DNA of 36,931 nucleotides from Gemmatimonas sp. (lineage in GTDB: Bacteria; Gemmatimonadota; Gemmatimonadetes; Longimicrobiales; Longimicrobiaceae). The notes under the pieces are model-generated. The model saw nothing but the letters and a program-made list of their open reading frames with translations. It made no database searches and had not been told where the DNA came from. Both the position numbers and the translations under genes were made by a program. This document shows positions 25,988 to 33,814 of the stretch, in pieces. The stretch is from assembly GCA_009380025.1 (NCBI GenBank), contig WHSP01000028.1, positions 1 through 36,931 on the forward strand, written 5' to 3'. The stretch's first letter is position 1. Every line of letters begins with the position of its first letter.

Positions 25988-27817
25988 ATGTCTCGAACCG
26001 CTCTCGCCCGCGCCTACCGTCCCCGTCGGTTCTCCGAGGTAGCGACACAGGAGCACGTGTCCACAACGCTCCGCACCGCTGTGCAGCGGGATCGTGTTGC
26101 CCATGCCTATCTCTTCTGCGGTCCACGGGGCGTCGGCAAGACGACGCTGGCTCGCGTGCTCGCCATGTCTCTCAACTGCGCGAATCGCACTTCCGAGGGC
26201 GAGCCGTGCGGCACCTGTGACTCTTGCGAGCGCATCTGGTGGGGGCGGACCTCGCTCGACGTCGTCGAGATCGATGCCGCGTCCAACCGGGGGGTCGATG
26301 ATGCCCGCGACCTTCGCGAGAGAGCGATGTACGCTCCCTCGGAGCACGATCGCTTCAAGGTCTACATCATCGACGAAGCGCATATGCTCACTCGAGAGGC
26401 GTGGAACGCCCTTCTGAAAATTCTCGAGGAGCCTCCACCCCGCGTGATCTTCGTGTTCGCGACTACCGAACCCCAGAAGATCCAGCAGGCCGCGCCGCCG
26501 ATCCTCTCCCGATGCCAGCGGTTCGATTTCCACCGGATCGGCACGGCCGACCTGGTCACACGAATGAAGGAGGTCCTGGCAGCGGAGGGCGTCGAGGCCG
26601 GCGACGATGTCCTGCTCCCGATCGCCCAGAAGGCGGATGGCGGAATGCGGGACGCCCTCTCCCTGCTCGACCAGGTTCTCTCGTTTACGGAAGGGACGCC
26701 GGCTGCCGCCGACGTACGGCGTGTCCTTGGGCTCGTCGAAGACGAGCTCTATCTCGAGCTCGCTGGGATCATGGCGGAGCAACGCGCACCGGCCGTTTTC
26801 GACTTCGTCGCGGAACTGCTCACCTGCGGCTACGACCTTGCCGAGTTCTATCGTGGGCTGGCCGACTTTCTCCGGGCCCTGCTCCTGGTTCGCCTCACCG
26901 GTAGTCCAGCCGAAGTCCGGCGCGATCTGATCGACCAGTATGCCGCGGCGGCCCAGCGTTTCTCGCCTGGAGACCTGATCCGCATGCTCTCTCAAGTTGC
27001 CGAGTTGGATACCGACGGTCGTTTCCGGAAGAGCGGGCAGCAGCAGATCCTGATTGAGCTCCTGCTCCTCCGCTTCGCCTACCTGGACCGCACCGTCGCG
27101 CTGGAGGAAGTGCTCGAGGCACTTTCCGGGGCCGCTTCCGCCGAGTCGTCGCGGTCGGGCCCCGAGGCAGCGGTCAATCCCGTCACCCCGGCTCCGCCGG
27201 GCCGGGAAGCCACGCGTGATCGGGTTCCGGGAGGCGGCTCGACCGATCGACCGGCGGCGGGCCGACCTTCGGCGGAGGATGTGCCGACCTCCCGGGCACA
27301 AGTTCGAGAGGCACCCGTCGACCGCACGTCCGTGAAAGCCGCGCTCGAGAGCCCAGGACCTGGAGGGATGTCTGAGCCGCTCGACCACGGGTCCATCGCG
27401 GTGTTGACCGACGAGCCACCTGCGCCTGCGACGCTGGACTTCACCACCGCCAGCAGGGCGTGGCGCGGTCTCCTCGAGGAAGGTCACCTTACGGGCGGAC
27501 TGGGCGTAGTGCTCCGCGGAGCTGAACTGTCCGTCGGCGAGGGAAGGATCCTTCGCGTCGCTCTACCCCCCGGCTCGCCCGCTCACGAACGCATCGCCGA
27601 CCCGCGCTTTCGCCGCCCGATCGAAGACGCTCTCGCCAACCGGTTGGGGCCCCCCCTTACCGTGGCGTTCTCCGTCGCCGAGGCATCTTCTCCCGACCCC
27701 GCCAGCCGTCGAATCACCGCCGAGGGTGCGCGGCTCGAACGCGTTCGCCACCTGGCATCCGAGGAACCGCTCCTCCAGGCAGCGGTACAAGAGTGGGATC
27801 TCGAACTCCTTGAGTGA
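25988..27817 (+). CDS. dnaX: DNA polymerase III gamma/tau subunit
   Basis: A 609-residue clamp-loader ATPase. Walker A GPRGVGKT is at residues 45-52, the zinc module at Cys64, Cys74, Cys77 and Cys80, DEAH at 129-132, and the SRC arginine-finger motif in ILSRCQRFDF near 180. The lid and collar domains follow to about 365. The next ~120 residues are a Pro/Gly/Arg-rich linker, and a C-terminal domain (about 480-609) resembles the tau-specific part that contacts the polymerase. I see no slippery A-run that would give a short gamma form by frameshift. The ATG at 25988 gives the typical SRTALARAYRPRRFSEV start. It is followed by ybaB and recR, a widespread gene order. Confidence 0.96.
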   Translation: MSRTALARAYRPRRFSEVATQEHVSTTLRTAVQRDRVAHAYLFCGPRGVGKTTLARVLAMSLNCANRTSEGEPCGTCDSCERIWWGRTSLDVVEIDAASNRGVDDARDLRERAMYAPSEHDRFKVYIIDEAHMLTREAWNALLKILEEPPPRVIFVFATTEPQKIQQAAPPILSRCQRFDFHRIGTADLVTRMKEVLAAEGVEAGDDVLLPIAQKADGGMRDALSLLDQVLSFTEGTPAAADVRRVLGLVEDELYLELAGIMAEQRAPAVFDFVAELLTCGYDLAEFYRGLADFLRALLLVRLTGSPAEVRRDLIDQYAAAAQRFSPGDLIRMLSQVAELDTDGRFRKSGQQQILIELLLLRFAYLDRTVALEEVLEALSGAASAESSRSGPEAAVNPVTPAPPGREATRDRVPGGGSTDRPAAGRPSAEDVPTSRAQVREAPVDRTSVKAALESPGPGGMSEPLDHGSIAVLTDEPPAPATLDFTTASRAWRGLLEEGHLTGGLGVVLRGAELSVGEGRILRVALPPGSPAHERIADPRFRRPIEDALANRLGPPLTVAFSVAEASSPDPASRRITAEGARLERVRHLASEEPLLQAAVQEWDLELLE

Positions 27818-27944
27818 CAAGGGTGGCCGGCCGCTTGCGGTCGGTCTGTTCCGTCGGGTAGATTCCCGGCTCTCGCGCCTCCCCCGATTCTTCCGGACCG
27901 AACGATCGGCATTGCCCTTCGACCCGGTCGCGTGGGTAAAAAGC

Positions 27945-28268
27945 ATGACCAACAACTTCCAGCAGATCCTTCAGATGGGCCAGCAGGTGCAGGCCCGTCT
28001 CTCGCAACTACAGGCCGAGCTCAGCCAACGAACTGTTTCCTGCTCCAGTGGCGGTGGGATGGTTACCGTGACTGCCGACGGTCGAGGAAAGGTCCGCTCG
28101 ATTCGCATCGACAAGTCGGTTGTCGATCCGGACGATGTCGACATGCTCGAGGACCTCGTCCTGGCCGCCGTCAACGAGGCGCAAAGCCGGGCCGGCGAGC
28201 TATACGAGGAGGAGATGCGAAAAGTCTCCGGCGGGCTCTCCCTTCCGTTCCAGATTCCGGGGCTGTAG
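27945..28268 (+). CDS. ybaB: YbaB/EbfC family nucleoid-associated protein
   Basis: A 107-residue YbaB/EbfC DNA-binding protein that forms dimers and bends or coats DNA. It has the N-terminal coiled helix (FQQILQMGQQVQARLSQLQAEL), the sheet (TVSCSSGGGMVTVTADGRGKVRSIRI) and the C-terminal helix (DMLEDLVLAAVNEAQSRAGELYEEEMRKVSGGL). The ATG at 27945 was chosen over upstream starts because it gives the exact family N-terminus. It sits between dnaX and recR as in many genomes. Confidence 0.95.
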   Translation: MTNNFQQILQMGQQVQARLSQLQAELSQRTVSCSSGGGMVTVTADGRGKVRSIRIDKSVVDPDDVDMLEDLVLAAVNEAQSRAGELYEEEMRKVSGGLSLPFQIPGL

Positions 28269-28316
28269 TGGGCGGCTACGGAGAAATGGTCGTCCGCTGA
28301 CGCAACGGTTCGTTCC

Positions 28317-28907
28317 ATGTCGCTGATCGAGCGGCTCACCGACGAATTCGCCAGACTCCCGGGGATCGGCCGCAAGACGGCGCTTCGGCTCACGTACCAC
28401 CTACTGAAAGTCACGTCGCAGGAAGCACATCGGCTCGCGGACGCGATCGTCGCGGCCTCCGAAAACGTCCGGCCGTGCGAAACGTGCGGCACCTTCACCG
28501 AGGTGAGCCCCTGTCGCATCTGCACCAACGAGAGACGCGACCGGTCAATCGTTTGTGTTGTTGAGGAGGGGCCGGACGTCGGTGCGATCGAGGCGACCGG
28601 TGAATACCGGGGTCTCTACCATGTCTTGGGCGGCCGGCTCTCCCCTCTCGATGGCGTTGGGCCTGCCGAACTCAACGTCAACTCTCTGCTCGATCGAGTC
28701 AGCGGAGAGAGCCCGGTCCGTGAGGTCGTACTGGCGACCAATCCGAGTGTCGAGGGGGAGGCGACGGCGATGTATCTGCATCGGCTCCTCGCGCCCCTCG
28801 GAGTGCGCGTAACCCGGATCGCCCGAGGACTACCTGTGGGGGGCGATCTGGAGTATGCCGACGGCGTCACGATCGCCGAGGCGTTGCAGTATCGGCGGGA
28901 TCTCTGA
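28317..28907 (+). CDS. recR: Recombination protein RecR
   Basis: A 196-residue RecR, the ring-forming partner of RecF/RecO that loads RecA at gaps. It has an N-terminal helix-hairpin-helix (LPGIGRKTALRLTYHLL), a four-cysteine zinc finger (Cys54, Cys57, Cys66, Cys69) and a Toprim domain (VCVVEEGPDVGAIEATGEYRGLYHVLGG). A C-terminal segment, TRIARGLPVGGDLEYADGVTIAEAL, includes a Walker B-like part. The ATG at 28317 gives the standard length. Confidence 0.97.
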   Translation: MSLIERLTDEFARLPGIGRKTALRLTYHLLKVTSQEAHRLADAIVAASENVRPCETCGTFTEVSPCRICTNERRDRSIVCVVEEGPDVGAIEATGEYRGLYHVLGGRLSPLDGVGPAELNVNSLLDRVSGESPVREVVLATNPSVEGEATAMYLHRLLAPLGVRVTRIARGLPVGGDLEYADGVTIAEALQYRRDL

Positions 28908-28937
28908 TTGCACCGTGTCTGAACGACGGTGACGGCC

Positions 28938-28995
28938 GTCATCCCCGCGAAGGCGGGGATCCAGTCGGCTGGATTCCCGCTTTCGCGGGAATGAC
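28938..28995. repeat. Palindromic intergenic repeat (two nested hairpins)
   Basis: GTCATCCCCGCGAAGGCGGG continues to GATCCAG (28938-28964) and faces its near-complement CTGGATTCCCGCTTTCGCGG ... GAATGAC (28969-28995) across a 4-nt spacer. Each arm is itself a hairpin (CCCCGCGAAGGCGGGG; TCCCGCTTTCGCGGGA). This resembles the very common GTCATTCCCGCGAAAGCGGG-type repeats seen in many Gram-negative genomes. It fills the gap after recR. Confidence 0.85.
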
Positions 28996-29113
28996 GATTG
29001 GGGGCGGAGGTGTCGGCTTCGGAATCCGTCGACGTGCTTGTGACACGGGATATGAAAGGGGTTCTGATCGATGGCCTCGAGGGTTCGGAGTTTCATTTCT
29101 TCCGCGTAAGCAG

Positions 29114-29422
29114 ATGGAGACCTCTCGCATACTGAGGGCGGCAGGCGTCGGGCTCCTGGTGGCGGCAGCGACTGCTGTACTGGGTGCGCTCCTCGTGCGC
29201 GACCAGATTTCACGACATCGTCGAGAGCTCTTCAGCCCCCACCCACTCCGGCGTCTGGCGGCGCTCGGCTACCTCGGGAGCGCGCCGGCATCTGTCGACC
29301 TCGTCCTCCTGCTCCGTGACTTCACGACCTGGGAAACCAGGCCGATGCTGAAGAAGCGCGCCACAGTGATCCTCTCACGAATGGAGGAGGCCCTCGCGGG
29401 TAGGGCTCTGGAGGCCATCTGA
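29114..29422 (+). CDS. Small membrane-anchored protein upstream of the Roadblock gene
   Basis: A 102-residue protein of unknown family. One N-terminal membrane helix (about 8-28, AAGVGLLVAAATAVLGALLV) is followed by a basic stretch (RDQISRHRRELF) and a helical soluble part, PHPLRRLAALGYLGSAPASV ... TRPMLKKRATVILSRMEEAL, whose spacing looks like a HEAT-like pair of helices. The ATG at 29114 puts the membrane helix right at the N-terminus. A competing 27-codon frame beginning at 29052 runs across this start. The stop overlaps the Roadblock gene start (TGATG), so the two are likely co-translated; it may tether the polarity module to the membrane (inference). Confidence 0.6.
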   Translation: METSRILRAAGVGLLVAAATAVLGALLVRDQISRHRRELFSPHPLRRLAALGYLGSAPASVDLVLLLRDFTTWETRPMLKKRATVILSRMEEALAGRALEAI

Positions 29423-29925
29423 TGCCCCATCCGTCGGCAAGCTGGTCGTTCGAGGAGGAGGATGCCCGACGAATCGACCGGCTTCTTCGTTCCTTCCTGA
29501 AGGAATCGGGCTCCCGCAGCGCTTGCCTCGTGGATCGAACCGGCCAGCTGATCCTGTTCTCGGGCGAGCGGCCCGGGTTCGATTCGATCGCCTTCGCTTC
29601 CCTCGCCGCGGCCGATTTCTCGGCCAACGATCAACTCGCCGCCATGATCGGGGAGCAGGAGTTCGCCTCGCTCTTTCACCAGGGCGAGAAGGAATCCATG
29701 TACCTCGTCGACGTGGCGAAGCGCTTCATCCTGATCATCCTCTTCGATGAACGCACCACTCTTGGAATGATCCGCATCAAGGTCCGTCGCACCGTACGAG
29801 AGCTCGGTCGTGTTTTCACCGAGCTCTTCGATCGCGTCACGTCTCCGCGGGGCCTGCGGTCGTCTGAACCGACCTGGGCCGACGAAGCGGAGGAGGAAAT
29901 CGACCGTCTCTTCGGAACTCGCTAG
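29422..29925 (+). CDS. Roadblock/LC7 (MglB-like) domain protein
   Basis: A 167-residue protein with a Roadblock/LC7 domain at about residues 25-125: SRSACLVDRTGQLILFSGE, DSIAFASLAAADFSANDQLA, SMYLVDVAKRFILIILFDERTTLGMIRIKVRR. The last ~40 residues form an acidic helical tail. Roadblock proteins of this type act as GTPase-activating or -exchange partners of MglA-type small GTPases, and an mglA gene follows. The TAG stop is formed by the CTAG end of the repeat element at 29922-30074, which separates this gene from mglA. Confidence 0.85.
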   Translation: MPHPSASWSFEEEDARRIDRLLRSFLKESGSRSACLVDRTGQLILFSGERPGFDSIAFASLAAADFSANDQLAAMIGEQEFASLFHQGEKESMYLVDVAKRFILIILFDERTTLGMIRIKVRRTVRELGRVFTELFDRVTSPRGLRSSEPTWADEAEEEIDRLFGTR

Positions 29926-30074
29926 AAGGCTGTTGATCATCAAGGCTTCCGCGAAGGCCGAAAGGGTTATCGTGCGATCAAGGTGCGCGATGGGCGCGAG
30001 TGAGGGGTGCTTTCGTACGCTGCAGGGAGCGGAAACGAAACGCAGAGCTGCGCGATTTATCAACAGCCTTCTAG
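29922..30074 (-). repeat. Complete dispersed repeat with terminal inverted repeats (copy C), 153 bp
   Basis: This is the best-preserved copy, inverted relative to the others. It begins CTAGAAGGCTGTTGAT and ends ATCAACAGCCTTCTAG, a perfect 16-bp terminal inverted repeat bounded by CTAG on both sides. On the minus strand it starts CTAGAAGGCTGTTGATAAAT, then CGCGCAGCTCTGCG, as in the copy at 36808. It contains no gene and fits a non-autonomous MITE-like element. The ends GGCTGTTGATAAATC resemble IS5-superfamily ends (as I recall them for IS903). Confidence 0.9.
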
Positions 30075-30220
30075 GGCTTTTGTCCAACGTCTGATGGTGC
30101 ATCCCACACAGAGTAGTCGCGGTCACGAACACGGAACCCGCCCCCTCAGTCGGGCCCCTCGTAGCGGGTATCCAGTCCGCGCGCCGGTGATGCCTCTCCG
30201 TTCGAGCCGGGGTTGATTCG

Positions 30221-30799
30221 GTGTCGATGATCAACTACGCCTCGCGCGAGATCAACTGCAAGATCGTCTACTACGGTCCGGGGCTCGGCGGGAAAACGAC
30301 GAACCTAGAGTACGTCTACGACAAAGTCGCTCCGGAGACGCGCGGCAAGCTCATCTCGCTCGCGACAGAGACCGAGCGGACTCTCTTCTTCGACTTCCTC
30401 CCCGTCGACCTCGGTACGATCCGCGGTTTCAAAACGCGGTTTCACCTCTATACGGTTCCGGGGCAAGTGTACTACAATGCGTCGCGGAAACTCATTCTGA
30501 AGGGCGTCGATGGGGTGGTCTTCGTCGCCGACAGCCAGACTGAGAGGTACGACGCCAATATCGAGTCGATGCACAACCTCTATGACAACCTCGGCGATCA
30601 GGGCCTCGACCCACGACAGATGCCCTTCGTCATTCAGCTCAACAAGAGAGATCTGCCCAACTCGCGCGCCGTCGAGGAGCTGAAGCGTTCACTCAATCCG
30701 ACCGCCGTTCCCTCCTTCGAAGCCGTCGCAACCCGGGGGACCGGGGTCTTTGACACCTTGAAGGCCGTCAGCAAGAAGGTCATCAAGCAGCTCGGTTGA
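30221..30799 (+). CDS. mglA: Small Ras-like GTPase MglA
   Basis: A 192-residue MglA-family GTPase, which in Myxococcus sets cell polarity and drives gliding and twitching. The N-terminus [20 protein letters not shown] is almost that of known MglA. P-loop GPGLGGKTT is at 19-27, the switch 2 motif TVPGQ at 78-82, and the base-recognition NKRD at 141-144. The GTG at 30221 is preferred over the ATG at 30227 because it restores the usual MSxINY start. Its partner Roadblock gene ends 295 nt upstream, the gap being filled by a repeat and about 146 nt without a recognisable gene. This bacterium may use the module for motility or cell-surface organisation; no motility genes are in the window. Confidence 0.95.
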   Translation: MSMINYASREINCKIVYYGPGLGGKTTNLEYVYDKVAPETRGKLISLATETERTLFFDFLPVDLGTIRGFKTRFHLYTVPGQVYYNASRKLILKGVDGVVFVADSQTERYDANIESMHNLYDNLGDQGLDPRQMPFVIQLNKRDLPNSRAVEELKRSLNPTAVPSFEAVATRGTGVFDTLKAVSKKVIKQLG

Positions 30800-30842
30800 C
30801 GGAGAGGGTGGCGTGTCCTGTGTCCGAGCGGTGGAGTAGGCT

Positions 30843-31484
30843 TTGAACCTCCCCAATATCATCACGGTCGGACGCATCGTCCTTTCGGTCCTTATCATTC
30901 CTCTGCTCTTCGCGGATTCCTTCGGAATTCGCATCCTCGCGTTTGCGGTCTTCCTGGTCGCGGCGATTTCGGATCTTTGGGACGGGCACCTCGCCCGATC
31001 GCGGAACCTCATCACCGATCTCGGCAAGCTCCTCGATCCCGTCGCTGACAAGATCCTGCTCGCTGCCACTTTCATCAGCTTCTATCTCCTCTCCCACGGC
31101 GTCGGACCCGGCGGACCATTCCCCTGGTTCGGTGGCGTCTTTCCCCTCTGGATCGTGTTGATCGTCTTCGGCCGCGAGCTGTTCATCACTCTCTTCCGCG
31201 GGTATGCTGTTCATCGCGGAGTCGTGATCGCCGCGGGACCCGCCGGGAAGTACAAGACCGTCTTCCAGAACATCTTCATCGGAGCCGCGATCTTCTGGTA
31301 CGCCTTGCAGTCGGCCGCGACCGAGAATGACTGGAACGGTGCCCTCTGGCGAACGTGGCTGGCGATCCACACGGCGATCACAATCGTCGTCCTTTCCGTC
31401 GCCGTCGTGCTCACCGTCTATTCGCTGCTCGTTTACCTCTGGGGCTACCGCTCCGTCGTGACGGAGAGTGGGAGGGCGGTTTGA
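30843..31484 (+). CDS. pgsA: CDP-diacylglycerol--glycerol-3-phosphate 3-phosphatidyltransferase
   Basis: A 213-residue CDP-alcohol phosphatidyltransferase with about five to six membrane helices. It makes phosphatidylglycerol phosphate from CDP-diacylglycerol and glycerol-3-phosphate in the inner membrane. The complete active-site pattern D-x2-DG-x2-AR-x8-G-x3-D-x3-D is present (Asp44, Asp47, Ala51-Arg52, Gly61, Asp65, Asp69). The start NLPNIITVGRIVL is typical of PgsA. The TTG at 30843 fits the family N-terminus. It follows mglA by 43 nt and may share its transcript. Confidence 0.92.
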   Translation: MNLPNIITVGRIVLSVLIIPLLFADSFGIRILAFAVFLVAAISDLWDGHLARSRNLITDLGKLLDPVADKILLAATFISFYLLSHGVGPGGPFPWFGGVFPLWIVLIVFGRELFITLFRGYAVHRGVVIAAGPAGKYKTVFQNIFIGAAIFWYALQSAATENDWNGALWRTWLAIHTAITIVVLSVAVVLTVYSLLVYLWGYRSVVTESGRAV

Positions 31485-31602
31485 AGGGTAGAATTTCCTG
31501 TCATTCTGGCGGGTTGAAGTGGCACTTCGCTTGCACCTGTGCCCGCTCTCCGCGAGGGGCGGTGTGGTTTCCCGCCGATTGATTCGTCGCCAGACCAGAG
31601 CA

Positions 31603-32202
31603 ATGAATTCCGATTTTTTTGAAGAGCAGGATGGTGCTGAGGGGGCCTCGCAGGAGGGGGGTGCTACTGCTTCGCGGGAGGCAGCTCCAGAGGAGGTAGC
31701 GCCAGAACGGGAGGAAGCCGAAGAGGCTGAGGCGACCGAGGGCGACGGAGGTCCCAAGCTGTCAGAGGAGCTGGAAGCGCTCCGGGACCGCTATCTTCGG
31801 CTTGCCGCGGAATACGACAATTATCGCAAGCGGACGGAGCGGGAACGGATCGAGGGGCGGGATCGGGCCCAGGCGCAGCTCGTGGAGACGCTCCTCGAGC
31901 CGCTGGACGACCTGCAGCGTGTGGCTGGTTTCAAGGCCGAGAGCACGACCTTGGAGTCGCTGCTGGAAGGCGTTCGCATGGTCGAGCGAAAGCTGGTGCG
32001 GGCGTTGGAGGCGGCGGGGCTCGAGTCTCTGGAGGCGCAGGGCGAGCGTTTCGATCCGGAGCTTCACGAAGCATTGATGATGACGCCTACGGAGAAGGCC
32101 GAGGAGGATGAGACGGTGGGGGAAGTGTTCCAGAACGGATATCGTTTCCGGGGCAACTTGTTGAGGCCGGCGCGGGTTCAGGTCCGGCAGCACGGCGAAT
32201 AG
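31603..32202 (+). CDS. grpE: Nucleotide exchange factor GrpE
   Basis: A 199-residue GrpE, the exchange factor of the DnaK chaperone. An acidic, low-complexity N-terminal tail (about 1-55) precedes the long dimerisation helix (SEELEALRDRYLRLAAEYDNYRKRTERER) and the C-terminal beta domain with FDPELHEALMM and VGEVFQNGYRFRGNLLRPARVQV. The ATG at 31603 (MNSDFFEEQ) is preferred to an upstream start in non-conserved basic sequence. No CIRCE element or hrcA lies nearby. The TAG stop coincides with the left end of the repeat at 32199-32355, which separates it from dnaJ. Confidence 0.94.
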   Translation: MNSDFFEEQDGAEGASQEGGATASREAAPEEVAPEREEAEEAEATEGDGGPKLSEELEALRDRYLRLAAEYDNYRKRTERERIEGRDRAQAQLVETLLEPLDDLQRVAGFKAESTTLESLLEGVRMVERKLVRALEAAGLESLEAQGERFDPELHEALMMTPTEKAEEDETVGEVFQNGYRFRGNLLRPARVQVRQHGE

Positions 32203-32355
32203 AATGCCTTGATAAATCGCGCAGCTGTACGTTTCGTGCCCTCGCCGCTCCCCGCGGCGTACAGTCGTACGCCTCACTCGCGGCTCGTCGCACGGCTTGA
32301 TCTGCACGATTTCTCTTCGGCATTCGGGGAAGCTCGTTTGTCACCAGGCCTGCGG
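32199..32355 (+). repeat. Dispersed CTAG-ended repeat (copy A) between grpE and dnaJ
   Basis: The left end ATAGAATGCCTTGATAAATC matches CTAGAAGGCTGTTGATAAAT with a few changes and includes the grpE stop codon. The core CAGTCGTACGCCTCACTCGC, then GGCTCGTCGCACGGC, and CTGCACGATTTCTCTTCGGC match the other copies. The right end (GTTTGTCACCAGGCCTGCGG) is a decayed terminal repeat. It ends about 40 nt before the dnaJ start. Confidence 0.85.
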
Positions 32356-32395
32356 GTCCCGCAGCATATGGTCGGTACGGAGGCGCTCTGACAGG

Positions 32396-33520
32396 ATGGC
32401 AACCGCTACCAAAGACTTCTACAAGATCCTCGGAGTCGCGGAGAACGCGAGCGCCGACGAGATCAAGAAGGCATACCGCAAGCTCGCCAAGCAGTACCAT
32501 CCGGACGCGAACCCCAACGACGTTGCAGCAACCGACCGGTTCAAGGAAGTATCGGAGGCGTATTCGGTACTCTCGGATGAAGGCAAGCGGAAGCAGTACG
32601 ATCAGGTCCGCAAGTTCGGCGGGTTGGGTGGGATCGGAGGATTTCGTCCTGGGGGGGGTGCGAGCTCGGCACCGGGCGGGGCAACCGAATCGTTCTCTTT
32701 CGACGATCTCAGTGGTCTCGGCGGGCTCGGTGATATCTTCGGCTCGATCTTCGACTTCGGGAAGAGACGAGGAACCGGTGCACGGGGTCAGGTTCCGCAG
32801 CGCGGACAGAACATCGAATACGCAGTCGAGATCTCCTTCGAGACCGCCGCCCGCGGGGGGAAGATCTCGATTACGATTCCGGTCTCCGAGCCGTGTAGCA
32901 CCTGCGGAGGGAGTGGGGCCGCGCCCGGCACCACGCCGACGACGTGTCCCGAGTGCAAGGGAAGCGGCACAGTCACCTTCGGACAGGGGGGCTTCGCCGT
33001 CAGCCGTCCCTGTCCCGCGTGCTACGGCAGAGGAACGATACCCACCACGCCTTGCCCGACCTGTCAGGGTCAGGGGCAGGTGCGGACACAGCGTCAGCTC
33101 CAGGTCACGGTGCCCCCGGGCGTGGATACGGGTTCGAAGCTCCGGATCCCCGATCAGGGCGAGGCCGGTCCGGACAGAGGGGCCCGAGGTGATCTGATCA
33201 TTTCGTTCCGGGTGAAGCCGCATCGGTTCTTCTCCCGGGACGGCCTGGACATCAACTGCACAGTTCCCATCAACATCGCGCAGGCGACGCTCGGGTCCAG
33301 GATTCGCGTTCGCACGGTCGACGGGAAGCACGTGGTGCTCAGGATTCCTCCCTCGACGCAATCGGGGACGCGCTTCCGGATTCGTGGACAGGGGATCGAG
33401 AAGGGCGGACGTCGTGGGGATCAGTACGTGAAAGTCGAAGTACGGGTGCCGGACCGACTCGGTACCGAAGAAGCGGGTCTTCTCCGTGATTTCGCGAAGG
33501 CAGCGGAGTTGAAGTACTGA
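32396..33520 (+). CDS. dnaJ: Chaperone protein DnaJ
   Basis: A 374-residue type I DnaJ, the co-chaperone that feeds substrates to DnaK and stimulates its ATPase. The J domain has HPD at residues 35-37 ([10 protein letters not shown]). A Gly/Phe-rich linker follows (about 75-125). Then come four CxxCxGxG zinc motifs ([32 protein letters not shown]) and two beta-sandwich substrate domains. The ATG at 32396 ([14 protein letters not shown]) has GGAGG 12 nt upstream. grpE precedes it, separated by a repeat element; dnaK is not in the window. Confidence 0.95.
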   Translation: MATATKDFYKILGVAENASADEIKKAYRKLAKQYHPDANPNDVAATDRFKEVSEAYSVLSDEGKRKQYDQVRKFGGLGGIGGFRPGGGASSAPGGATESFSFDDLSGLGGLGDIFGSIFDFGKRRGTGARGQVPQRGQNIEYAVEISFETAARGGKISITIPVSEPCSTCGGSGAAPGTTPTTCPECKGSGTVTFGQGGFAVSRPCPACYGRGTIPTTPCPTCQGQGQVRTQRQLQVTVPPGVDTGSKLRIPDQGEAGPDRGARGDLIISFRVKPHRFFSRDGLDINCTVPINIAQATLGSRIRVRTVDGKHVVLRIPPSTQSGTRFRIRGQGIEKGGRRGDQYVKVEVRVPDRLGTEEAGLLRDFAKAAELKY

Positions 33521-33559
33521 GAAGGCGGCGGTGCAGCCGCGCCGCCATCAGAGGGACCG

Positions 33560-33793
33560 ATGAGCAGAATATTCAGTGACGGCGATCTGTTGAGTTGGGA
33601 AACCTACTCATCCGGAGGGGCGTTTGGCCTGCCCGACAGATCGAAGGTCATCTTCCATTGCTTGAGCGATCCCGACCGTCGCGCGCGGTACGTGGAGCAC
33701 GAAGGCGATAGCGCCGACGCAGAACGCGATCTCGAGGGGCTGTCGGATGTCGCGCTCCGCGAGCTCTTAGATCAATCCATCGAGCTGGACTGA
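33560..33793 (+). CDS. Small acidic protein of unknown function
   Basis: A 77-residue protein I do not recognise. It starts MSRIFSDGDLLSWETYSSGG, has a central FGLPDRSKVIFHCLSDPDRRARYVEHEGD and ends in an acidic helix (AERDLEGLSDVALRELLDQSIELD). The middle reads like a short beta-strand protein; there is no signal peptide or membrane segment. GAGGGA upstream of the ATG and the close spacing to dnaJ (39 nt) support it as a real gene in the dnaJ transcript. It converges with mnmA; a shared hairpin spans both stops. Confidence 0.6.
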   Translation: MSRIFSDGDLLSWETYSSGGAFGLPDRSKVIFHCLSDPDRRARYVEHEGDSADAERDLEGLSDVALRELLDQSIELD

Positions 33794-33814
33794 GGGGAGT
33801 TCCCGCTCCGTCAG
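33790..33814. terminator. Hairpin shared by convergent genes
   Basis: CTGA (33790-33793) pairs with TCAG (33811-33814), and GGAG (33796-33799) with CTCC (33806-33809), giving a two-part stem that overlaps the stop codons of the small gene and of mnmA. There is no T-run, so it may only weakly separate the two transcripts. Confidence 0.3.

Noticed and set aside
25988-27817. Programmed frameshift in dnaX
   Set aside because: There is no A-rich slippery heptamer with a following stop in the shifted frame; the C-run near 27650 is not a known slip site.
31485-31602. CIRCE or heat-shock promoter before grpE
   Set aside because: No TTAGCACTC-N9-GAGTGCTAA and no convincing sigma-32-type -35/-10 pair could be found.
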